DNA from: Lysobacterales bacterium
GTDB taxonomy: Bacteria; Pseudomonadota; Gammaproteobacteria; Xanthomonadales; UBA2363
NCBI GenBank assembly: GCA_019634735.1
Contig: JAHCAT010000001.1
Location: 248,001 to 312,000, forward strand
Reading direction: 5' to 3'
DNA: 64,000 nt
Under the pieces are notes generated by a model. That model saw nothing but the letters and a program-made list of their open reading frames with translations, made no database searches and was not told the DNA's origin. The translations under genes were made by a program, and so were the position numbers. Positions 7,789 through 16,600 of this stretch are shown here, one piece after another (the first letter of the stretch is position 1; every line of letters begins with the position of its first letter).

Positions 7789-8097
7789 TCATTGTTTTCT
7801 ACCAACAATTCTTCTTCGCGCCCCGCGCCTTCTTGCGGCCTGCTCATCATTGTCTTCAAAGAGCGAGAAAATTAGACATAGCAGCACGAAAATTGCAGAC
7901 AACATCAAGACATCCAACATCCTCTCAATAATGGAAATGAAGTGTCTTGCCTTTTCGCACAGTTGCTGTGCTGATTCTCCTGGGCATGGGTTGTAGTCTA
8001 GCGAGAACCATGCCGCAGCAGCGCTGAGTGCCAATAAGAACAGCAAGAGGAGAAATAGCTTTGTGGTCTGGGTAAGGGGTTTCGTGAGCCATTTCAT
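7789..8097 (-). CDS. Small two-TM protein, coupled to the coiled-coil gene
   Basis: A 102-residue protein with TM1 at about 11-33 (TKLFLLLLFLLALSAAAAWF) and TM2 at about 60-80 (VLMLSAIFVLLCLIFSLF), a periplasmic loop with two cysteines (NPCPGESAQQLC), and a basic Arg-rich C-terminal tail in the cytosol. The ATG at 8097 overlaps the stop of the upstream gene as ATGA; an ATG six codons earlier is possible. Base composition is visibly A/T-richer than the surrounding chromosome. The topology would suit a membrane-disrupting effector or a simple partner of the coiled-coil protein; nothing in the sequence decides this. Confidence 0.75.
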   Translation of the reverse strand: MKWLTKPLTQTTKLFLLLLFLLALSAAAAWFSLDYNPCPGESAQQLCEKARHFISIIERMLDVLMLSAIFVLLCLIFSLFEDNDEQAARRRGARRRIVGRKQ

Positions 8098-9062
8098 GGG
8101 TCTAGTCCTGGGCATGCGCCGTCAGCTACATTCAACAGTGCGTATCTGTTCCAAGGCGCACCGGCTGCCGGGCTGGCCAACAGGCAGGCAGGCCGATTGC
8201 CAATTCGGACGTTGGTTGGCTCGTGGAACGGAATGGATGGCAATCGCAGATGTTGTCCGCTGTGGATGCGCAAGGTGGAGTTTGTCAACTCGCGTCGTCC
8301 AATTTGATGTACGACTATTGATGCATCGAAACCCGGAATAGCCATTGGCTCTCCACGCCTGATCGAAAACACAAAAGGCGCTCGGGACAAGTTCTTGTTC
8401 TGGCTAAGGTCGTTAGCTACCGTTTCTATGCGAAGGCCAACTTCCGCAATAGCGTGAGTGCTTGCGTCTTGATCGGACCGAATAAGTGCAAGATCATGAG
8501 CCACGTCTGTAATGGTCGCCGGCAGTGCAGAGTACATTCTGGCAGCCTCTGAGATGCTCCTCATGGAGTCCCTGGCCGTGTTGAGGGCAGGACCAATCTC
8601 TTGCATGGCTAAAGCCTCGACCTTCGAGTTGAATAGATCAATGTTGGCCTCGGCGTCACGAATAACGACTGACAATTCTCCTTCTCTTTCCCTAAGGATT
8701 TCAAATTGAGCCATATTTTGGGAGAGGCCTTCATTGCTTTTGTCAATCTGCTGCCTAAGGCGGTCGCTCAATTCAACCAAGTCGGACCTTTCATTGCGAA
8801 ACTTTGCCAACTGATCGTATATGTTGACTCCAATAAGGCCGACCACGGCAGTTGCTGCTGCAAGTGAAATCTTGACGGTTCGAACTAGCTTGGAAGTGGC
8901 TTCGGAAACAACGCGGTACTCGAACGCCTCGATTTTCCGTTCAAGCTCCATTCCAACCTGATCTAACTCGATCCTTGTCGCCTCCACCTTGGACTCAAGA
9001 CCTAAGAGCAGATCGTTCAGTTTGCGGACTCGCAGGTCCTCAGTGTTGGGCTCGGTAGTCAC
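8094..9062 (-). CDS. Coiled-coil membrane protein of unknown function
   Basis: A 322-residue protein from GTG 9062 (GGGAA site upstream). Residues 1-60 are a cytosolic coiled coil (LRVRKLNDLLLGLESKVEAT), 64-82 a TM segment (KISLAAATAVVGLIGVNIY), 85-200 a long heptad region with many Gln/Glu/Leu, and 225-322 a compact C-terminal domain with beta-strands (SIRRGEPMAIPGFDASIVVH; THEPTN-like turn). Membrane anchoring plus a long coiled coil suggests an oligomeric scaffold or sensor. It follows the hydrolase-protease gene after 135 bases and overlaps the two-TM gene, so the three probably form one unit. Composition is A/T-richer than flanking genes, a sign of acquisition. No known family is recognised. 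Confidence 0.75.
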   Translation of the reverse strand: MTTEPNTEDLRVRKLNDLLLGLESKVEATRIELDQVGMELERKIEAFEYRVVSEATSKLVRTVKISLAAATAVVGLIGVNIYDQLAKFRNERSDLVELSDRLRQQIDKSNEGLSQNMAQFEILREREGELSVVIRDAEANIDLFNSKVEALAMQEIGPALNTARDSMRSISEAARMYSALPATITDVAHDLALIRSDQDASTHAIAEVGLRIETVANDLSQNKNLSRAPFVFSIRRGEPMAIPGFDASIVVHQIGRRELTNSTLRIHSGQHLRLPSIPFHEPTNVRIGNRPACLLASPAAGAPWNRYALLNVADGACPGLDP

Positions 9063-9197
9063 GTTCTGTTCCCGGCGATTAGTTTGTCTTGAGGAGTGGA
9101 GTGATTTGAGAGCAGTGCGGCATGGGGTTGCTCGCCTAATGCCTTATCGAAGTCCGTTTCGAAGCGCAATTGGGCAGGAGTGCGCCGGCAAAGCCGC

Positions 9198-11588
9198 TTA
9201 GCTGGTGGCTAGCATCGCTACGAGATTCGGAATGCCTGATCCTTGCACATTGGCTTCCCGACCAAGAGATGTGCAGGCTCTCAGAAGAACATTCTTGGTT
9301 AGGTCGGGTTCCCCCTTGAATTCGGGTCGTGCGGACAGGAACGCTGCCAGCAGCCCGGAAACATGCGGCGCTGCCATGCTGGTGCCGCTCATCTCTACGT
9401 AGAGATCTTCCGCATGCTTTTGGGTTGGCCCACTTGCAGGCCAGTGATGGCGCGCGGATAGAATTTTTTCCCCAGGCGCCACGAGGTCCGGCTTGTTCCG
9501 ACCATCCGCAGTCGGCCCCCGCGAACTGAAATAGCTGACCCCATAGGTGTGCGGGTTCTTCCGGTGCACCGATCCGACGGCGATCGCCTCTTCCAGGTTG
9601 GCGGGGTCGCCGATGGAGATGTCCATGTTGGACGGCCAGCTTGAGCCGCCGCTGGTGCGCAGCACCGTGTAGCCCTCGTTGCCGGCGGCGATCACGACCA
9701 CGACGCCCTGGCGCCAGAGTCGCTTGAGTTCGCGGCACAGGGGCGTATGTCCGCAGCCGTAGACCGACGGGTCGAAGTAGCCGCCGAGGCTGAGGTTGAC
9801 GCCGTGGATCACGGGGTTGCCGGCGGCTTCGTTGATCTCTGCGATCTTGTCGAGCGCCTTGATGATCCAGGAGTCGCGGCCGTTTCCAGCCTCGTCCAGC
9901 ACCTTGAAGCCGATCAGCTTGGCCTCGGGTGCCAGGCCAGCGAATACCCTCGGCTCGTCGTCCGGCGCTTCGGCAACCTCGAGTTGGCCGGCGATGATGC
10001 CGGCGACGTGGGTGCCGTGGCCCTGCGGATCCAGCGCCCTAAGGTCCTTGCCGGTGAGGGCCAGCTCGGTGGGTTCGCCGCGGCCTGTGCAGTCCCAGAC
10101 CGCCTTGACCGTGTCGTGGGTCTGGAAGTGCGGGTGGTCGGCGCGGATGCCGGTGTCCAGGACCGCCCAGGTGATCCCCTGGCCGCGCGCCGAGTAGGCG
10201 GCATTGGCGACGTTGGCCTGGACCATCGCGGAGGAGACGTTGATGAGGGCGTGCTTCTGGGCATCCTTCCAGACGCGCCGGATGCTGAGCTCGGCGAACT
10301 CGGTGCGCAGCGTCTCCACCTCCGATCGGGTGAGCTGCGCCGACAGCCAGTAGCGCATCGTCTCCACGCAGGGTTCCCGTGCATCGGGGTCCGGCCGGGT
10401 CTGGACGAGGTCGCGGATGCGCCGGTCCAGTGCCGCTCGCATTTCGCCGATTTCGGCTGGGCTGGCGAAGCGCTTGATGCCCAACTCGATGAGCACCGGA
10501 TGGGTGGCGGTGCGGGGGCGGCCCTTCATCTCCCTGTCCAGGTCGGACATGATGGTCTGCGGGCCCACCGGCTGCACGAATCCGGGGCCGGTGGCCTCGG
10601 TCACGGCCTGGCGCACTTCAGCGACCTGAAGGTAGCCCGTGGCGGCGTGCTTGTCGTCCTTCAGTTCCTGGTTGGGCGAAGAGATGATGACGTTCTGGAA
10701 GCGCGGGGTCTTCTGGATGTCGTTGGTGAGGTCGAGGTCGGCGCACACGATGTCTCCGCGGTTGGCCACGTTCAGCCAACGGGACACGCAGGGTGGGAAG
10801 GGCAGCCGCTTGCTGCCAGTCCACTTCCTGAATCGCGCACGCGCCGTGTTCAGTCCGAGCGGTGAACCGATCGTCAGGAACAGGTCGACGGGGTAGGTGG
10901 ATGGATCCAACTCGCGCAGCACGTCGTAGGCGATCATCGAGCCCTGGCTGTGGCCGATCACCACGAACGGCGCACCGCCAGGCTTGAGCACGTCCATCAG
11001 CGATTCGCGCATCCGCGTGCGAGCGTCCTGATCGAAGAAGAAGTCGTGGGTGTCGCGGATGAAGGCACGGGTGAACAGCCAGGACAGACTGTTCCAGAAC
11101 GCGGATGACACGCCCTTGGCGCCGAACGAGCCTGGCGCCGCCTGCTCCTCCAGGTTGTCGCGCATTTCCCGGAGGAAGTCGCGCTCTTCCTTGCTGGTGG
11201 AGAGGTGCTCGATCAGGCGTTCATGGTGGGGGTCCCAATCAGCCTCCAGGGCGCCGAACTGGCGCACCGCACTGGCCGACACGGAGCTGTCGCCATCGTC
11301 GCACTCGGCCTCCACCGGCGAGCCATGCCGTGCATGGTTGACCCAATAGGCCATCCGGGTGCGATCTCCCATCAGGTGCCCGAACAGTGCCCGATCCCAC
11401 TGGCAGGTGAGTACCGCCTCGGCCGGCTTGGGGCCGATGCCGTGCACGTAGATCACTGTGCGAGCCAGTGTCTCGTTGTCTCCCGGGTCGGCGCCGGTCG
11501 TGGCCTCGGTGCTTCGGGTGCGCTTGACTGCCGGCCTGCTGCTCCGTTTTGCCGGAGTGCTGGAGTGCTTGCTGGATCGCGTGGCCAT
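9198..11588 (-). CDS. Alpha/beta-hydrolase fused to a subtilisin-like (S8) serine protease
   Basis: A 796-residue two-enzyme fusion with no signal peptide, so it is probably cytosolic. Residues about 44-330 are an alpha/beta-hydrolase: TVIYVHGIG (44-52, oxyanion strand), nucleophile Ser214 in GHSQG, and probable Asp279 and His314 (DDKHAATGYL). Residues about 465-796 are a subtilase with the full triad: Asp478 (AVLDTG), His524 (GHGTHVAG) and Ser737 (SGTSMAAPH), plus oxyanion Asn637 (AAGNEG). The linker (335-460) is mostly helical. Start ATG 11588 has GGGAGGA eight bases upstream; 88 extra in-frame codons upstream look non-coding. Both active sites look intact. The combination is unusual; a defence or toxin role is inference from context with the membrane genes downstream. 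Confidence 0.88.
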   Translation of the reverse strand: MATRSSKHSSTPAKRSSRPAVKRTRSTEATTGADPGDNETLARTVIYVHGIGPKPAEAVLTCQWDRALFGHLMGDRTRMAYWVNHARHGSPVEAECDDGDSSVSASAVRQFGALEADWDPHHERLIEHLSTSKEERDFLREMRDNLEEQAAPGSFGAKGVSSAFWNSLSWLFTRAFIRDTHDFFFDQDARTRMRESLMDVLKPGGAPFVVIGHSQGSMIAYDVLRELDPSTYPVDLFLTIGSPLGLNTARARFRKWTGSKRLPFPPCVSRWLNVANRGDIVCADLDLTNDIQKTPRFQNVIISSPNQELKDDKHAATGYLQVAEVRQAVTEATGPGFVQPVGPQTIMSDLDREMKGRPRTATHPVLIELGIKRFASPAEIGEMRAALDRRIRDLVQTRPDPDAREPCVETMRYWLSAQLTRSEVETLRTEFAELSIRRVWKDAQKHALINVSSAMVQANVANAAYSARGQGITWAVLDTGIRADHPHFQTHDTVKAVWDCTGRGEPTELALTGKDLRALDPQGHGTHVAGIIAGQLEVAEAPDDEPRVFAGLAPEAKLIGFKVLDEAGNGRDSWIIKALDKIAEINEAAGNPVIHGVNLSLGGYFDPSVYGCGHTPLCRELKRLWRQGVVVVIAAGNEGYTVLRTSGGSSWPSNMDISIGDPANLEEAIAVGSVHRKNPHTYGVSYFSSRGPTADGRNKPDLVAPGEKILSARHHWPASGPTQKHAEDLYVEMSGTSMAAPHVSGLLAAFLSARPEFKGEPDLTKNVLLRACTSLGREANVQGSGIPNLVAMLATS

Positions 11589-11845
11589 GCGTGTTCCTCC
11601 CGGACCTGGGCAGCGATGTGGCCAGGAGACGGGGGTGCTCCGGGCCTTGTTTGGCAGTTCAGGAGCGGGATGTGTGATGGATGTCTCACCTGGGTTGGCG
11701 GTACTGCTGTCATTTCCCAGTCCCGAACACAGATTGCCCCGCGGTCTGGGAAACATGGGCGTCTTCCATCCCGACACCTTTGTGTCGCCACCCTCAGCTG
11801 CGTCGACGGGGGCGCGGGGCCCTGCAAGCTGCGTAGAATCTCCGC

Positions 11846-13651
11846 ATGCCAACGCTACTCCCCCTGCTTGTCGGCCTCTTGTTTGCCTCGTCGTTGGCGA
11901 CGGCCAACGAGCCCTGCGAGCACCTCCTCACCGAAGCCGACACCATCGTCGCCCAGCGCGACCGCGACGCCCTGGCCGGCGTGGCTCGGGGCGAGGCGCT
12001 GCTGGCGGAGCTGCCGGACGGGCAGGGCGGCTGTCCGGTGGCGGCGGCGATGGTGCAGGCGGCAGTCGGCAGCAACCTGCACATCCTGGGCCGCAACGCC
12101 GAGGCGCTGGCGCGGTTCCGCGCGGCGCTGGACCTGCTGGCCGGCACGGATGCCGGTGCGGCGCAGTGGGCGACGGTGCACCGCGGTGCCGGCTTGGCCC
12201 TGGCCGACAGCGAGGACTACACAGGCGCCCTGGATGCCTATCTGGCCTCGCTGGACCACAGCCAGCGTGCCGACGATGCGCTTGAGGCGGCCAAGACCGC
12301 CGGCAACATCGGCAACCTGTACAACAATCTTGGCGAACTGGACGCCTCGCAGCGCTACCACGAGCAGGCGCTGGACGGGTTCCGGGAGGCGGAGCATCTG
12401 CCGGGCATCGCCGGCTCGCTGATCAACCTGGGCTCGGTGGCGGCCAAGCGGGCGCTGGCTGCCGAGCGCGCCGGGGACGAGGAGGGTGCGCGTGCGGAGA
12501 ACCGGCGTCTGCGCGATCTCAACGACGAGGCGCTGACGCTGTTCACCCAGCTCGGCAATGAGCGCGGCATCGCCTATGCGGCCAGCAATGTCGGTCTGGC
12601 GCTTGATCGGCTGGGCGATCCAGCGGCGGCGCTGCCCTTCCATGAGCGCGCCCTGGCGATCCGCGCCGCGGTGGGCGATCTGCATGGCGAGATCTACTCG
12701 CGGGTCACCCTGGCTGGTTCGGCGCTGACCATGAGGCAGCCGGCCCGGGCGGCCGCCCACCTGGATGCGGCCGAGGCTTTGCTGCCGGACAACGCCACCG
12801 AGGTCGGGCTGCGGCTGGAGATCGTGCGCAAGCGGGTCGCCGTGGCCGAGGCCCGCGGCGACTTCCGGGAGGCGCTGGCGCAGCAGCGGGAGGTGACCCG
12901 GCTGCAGGACGCGCAGGCTGCCCAGGGCCACGCCGAGCGGGTCGCCGAGATCCAGGCGCGCTTCGATACCGACAGCCAGGCCCGCGAGATCGAGCTGCTG
13001 CGCAGCGCCGGCGAGATCCAGGCCCTGCAGCTGCAGCGCCAGCGTCTGGTGCTGGGCGTGGTTGCCCTGGCTGGACTGCTGCTGGCGCTGCTGGCGGCGG
13101 TCACCTACAGGCGCTTGACGGTGGGCCGCCGCGTCGCCCGCGAGCTGGAGCGGGCCGCCGGCACCGATGCCGTGACCGGCCTGGCCAACCGGCGCGCCAT
13201 GCTGGAGCGCCTGCAGGAGGCCCTTGCGCATTCGCGCGAGACCGGCCAGCCGCTCACCCTGGTGATGGCCGATGTCGACCACTTCAAGGCCATCAACGAC
13301 CGCCACGGCCACGATGCCGGCGACGCCGTCCTGGTCGCCATCGGCGAGCGGCTCGCCGCGACCCTGCGCAGCCAGGACACCCTGGCGCGCTGGGGCGGCG
13401 AGGAATTCCTGCTGCTGCTGCCGGCCACCGGCCTCACCGCCGGCCACGCCATCGCCGAGCGCCTGCGCAAGGCGATCTCGGCCACCCCGTTCACGGTGGC
13501 CGGTGAGGCGGTCATGCTCACCATCACCCAGGGCGTCGCCACCGCGCGCCCGGGCATGAGCGCCCAGTCCCTGATCAAGGCGGCCGACCAGGCCCTGTAC
13601 GCCGGCAAGCGCCGCGGCCGGGACCAGGTGGTCGCCGTATCAACAGGCTGA
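11846..13651 (+). CDS. TPR-containing membrane diguanylate cyclase
   Basis: A 601-residue protein predicted to make c-di-GMP. Residues 1-20 are a signal peptide; about 60-380 are tetratricopeptide-like helix pairs in the periplasm (for example AGNIGNLYNNLGELDASQRY; ASNVGLALDRLGDPAAAL). A TM segment lies at about 398-420 (LVLGVVALAGLLLALLAAVTY). The cytosolic C-terminus is a GGDEF domain with active-site GGEEF at about 516-520 and an upstream RSQD that fits the RxxD inhibitory I-site five residues before it, so both catalysis and product inhibition are likely. It is divergent from the fusion protease gene across a 257-base gap that should hold both promoters. Periplasmic TPR-GGDEF proteins of this layout are common in Xanthomonadales. 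Confidence 0.92.
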   Translation: MPTLLPLLVGLLFASSLATANEPCEHLLTEADTIVAQRDRDALAGVARGEALLAELPDGQGGCPVAAAMVQAAVGSNLHILGRNAEALARFRAALDLLAGTDAGAAQWATVHRGAGLALADSEDYTGALDAYLASLDHSQRADDALEAAKTAGNIGNLYNNLGELDASQRYHEQALDGFREAEHLPGIAGSLINLGSVAAKRALAAERAGDEEGARAENRRLRDLNDEALTLFTQLGNERGIAYAASNVGLALDRLGDPAAALPFHERALAIRAAVGDLHGEIYSRVTLAGSALTMRQPARAAAHLDAAEALLPDNATEVGLRLEIVRKRVAVAEARGDFREALAQQREVTRLQDAQAAQGHAERVAEIQARFDTDSQAREIELLRSAGEIQALQLQRQRLVLGVVALAGLLLALLAAVTYRRLTVGRRVARELERAAGTDAVTGLANRRAMLERLQEALAHSRETGQPLTLVMADVDHFKAINDRHGHDAGDAVLVAIGERLAATLRSQDTLARWGGEEFLLLLPATGLTAGHAIAERLRKAISATPFTVAGEAVMLTITQGVATARPGMSAQSLIKAADQALYAGKRRGRDQVVAVSTG

Positions 13652-13680
13652 TGCAGGGCGCGGGCCCTGCGCTCAATGGA

Positions 13681-16600
13681 TCAGGTCAAGGCCGACTCGC
13701 TTCGTTCCCTTGCGGCAGGTGCGGCTGCGCAGCTTGATCGCCATGCCCGACCCGCTGGGACCCGTCGGGACGCCTGAACCCGAAAACCGTACAGCCCGGC
13801 AAGCAGCAACAGCAGGCCCATGAGCGCGAGTGCGGCCGGACGCATCACGGGCACGGGAACGGCGGCCGGTTGCGTGCCGCGCACCTCGCCCTCCGGGGTT
13901 GCACTCGCATTACGGCAGGGCAGGGTGTTCGCGGAACCTGGATGACCGATCGGGCGGCATGCCGGATCCTCGTCGCCCGAGGCATGGGCTGGCGATCCGG
14001 ACATCGGATGGTCGGCATGCGGATCGCCCGCGCCGGGCGCCACACCCGTATCCCAGGGGTCGCCCACGGCACCGTCGAGCATGCCCGCACCACCCGGGTC
14101 GACCGCAGTACCCCCATCCACCCCCGCCTGCACCTCGAAGCCATTGGCGTAGATGCGATCGAAGATCTTGAAGACCGAGGTGCCTTCGATGCTGAGGTTG
14201 TCGAAGCGGTTGTTGCCGTCGAGGTTGCTGGCGCCGTCGCCGGTGAACAGGATCCTGAACACCAGGTCGGGGTTGTCGTTCACCGCATCGAACGCGGACA
14301 GGTGGAAGGTCCGGGCCAGGTAGCCGGTCTCGTCCAGCATGGACACGGCGTAGGCCTCGCCCACGTCCATCCAGGTCAGGCCGGCGTCGCTGGAGAACTG
14401 GAACGCCTGTTCCGAGGCGCCATTGCTGGTGCGGGTCGTGGCGAAGGACACGACCAGGTCCTGATAGCCGGTGGAGGGGGCCTGGACGCGCAGCATGTGC
14501 GCGTGCGAGGGATTGCGCACGCGCAGCACGTGCCCGTCATCCGGCGGCTGGTCCAGGCGCAGGTTGAAGTTGCTGACCGGGTTGGCGCTGTTGTGGCTGC
14601 GCCGGTCCATGATGCCGTTGGGGGTGGCGGACGCGATGCCGGGATAGGTGATCAGGCCGCTGGCGACCGCCGAGAAGTCGGAGGGCACCAGTTCCAGGTC
14701 GCCGGCCGCGAGGTCGTTGAAGTGCCAGTAGTGGATCAGGGCGCCGTTGTCGGTCAGTGCATACCGGGCGGTGTAGTGCAGGGCGGCGGCGGGCATGGCG
14801 AAGCTCCACTGCGCCTGCGTCGACGCCACCTGGCCGGTGGTGTCGATCCAGCCTTCGAAGACGAAGCCGTCGGCCGGGCTTGCCGTGAGCGTGACGGGGT
14901 CGCCCTCGAAGTACATGCCGCCGCCGTCAACCGTGCCGGCGCCCTGGACGTTCTGGCCCAGGACCAGGGCGAAGCTGCGGCGCAGCACGCTGAAGGGCGC
15001 GCTGGTGGCCGGGGCCAGGCCGCTGGCGGTGGCGCCCAGGCGGACGTCCTGGTCGACCTGGCTGTAGACGATGCCGTCGATCACCACGGTGTGGCTGCCG
15101 GCGGGCAGGATGCCGGCCAGGGTGCCGGACAGCGTCCCGGCGCCGGCGACCAGCGCCAGGCTCACCTCGGTGTCCTGCGTGACAGGCGCCGGGTTGCCCA
15201 GGTCGTCCAGCGCCTGGACCGTGGCGAAGAAGGGCTCGCCGACATGGACCGGGCTGTCGCCGTTGATCGCACCGAAGCCGAGGCGGGTGGCGGGTGCGCC
15301 ATCGATCCGGACGCCGTTGAGACTGACGTTGTCGATGCGGTTGTTGCCGCTGGTGCCCGTGGTGTTGCCGTCGAACGCGATCCTGACCTTGAAGTCGGGG
15401 TTGTCGCTGGCGCCGGCGATCGCCGCGAAATCCAGGTTCACCAGGTAGTAGGTCTCTGCGCTGTCCAGCGGGAACTCGACGGGGTCCAGGCCGCTCTGGA
15501 TGAAATTGACGCCGTCGATGCTGTAGGACAGCAGGTTGCGCAGCATGCCGTTGTTGGTGCGCTCCACGGCGTAGCTGAAGTTGATCTGGCCATAGCCGGT
15601 GGTGGGCAGGTCGAACACCAGGCTGCGGCCTGCCGAGGGGTTGCGCACCCGTGCGCTGCGTCCTGGCGGCTGGCCCAGGTGCAGGTTGAGCTCCGAGCCC
15701 TCGTTGTAGGCATCGATGTCGCGCGGTCCGCTGCCGGTATAGGTCATCAGCGGGGGGGCGCCCGCGATCAGGCTATGGTCGGCGGCGATGCTGGTCACGT
15801 CGTTGGGGGTGACCAGGTCGTTGAAGTGCCAGTAGTGGATCAGCTCGCCGCCCGATACCGGGGGCGTGAAGTGGGCGGTCACCGAACTGGCCTGGCTGAT
15901 CAGCACCTCGATCTGCGGGTCGGTGAGCACCGGCAGGACCGCCACGCCGTCGATTTCCCAGTGGCTGAAGGTGTGGCCGGGGGCGGGCTCGGCCAGCGCC
16001 CGGGTGGTGATGTTGCCGAACAGCCGGGCCTGGAACGGATAGTCGGGCAGCCATTCGGAGTTCATCCGGATCCGGCCGCCGTCCGCGGGCACCACATCGA
16101 ACTGCGTGGCGAAGGGCCCGGTCACGCCGTAGCAACTGGCCAGCCCGGTGTTCATCAGGTAGGTGTAGCGGTTGTTGACGAAGTTCCTGACTGCCGCGAC
16201 GTTGTTCTGCCAGGTCGTCAGGTTGCCGCCCCAGCGCGCGATCTGCCTGGGCATCTCCGGCGCGATGGTGTCGATCATGCCGTCCAGGACGGCGACGGCG
16301 TTGGTGGCGGAGAAGTGCGTGTTGAGCAGGTCGATGTAGCGGGTCACATAGCGCCGGCGGACCTCGGGGTTCTGCTGGATCAGCTTGCTCAGGATCTGTG
16401 TATGGCCATTGCCGACCGGAAGCGCCTCGGCCTGGCACGGCGGCGCCGTGTGCGTGGGGTTGGGCAGGTTGGTGTAGTTGTGAAAGTGGCCCAGGGCCGC
16501 CTCCAGGTCCCACAGGATGTAGCGCCACTGCTGGGCCGAGCCCGCGGGGTTCAGGCCGCGCCACCAGCCGGTGTTGTAGTTCAGCCAGTCGCGCGAGACC

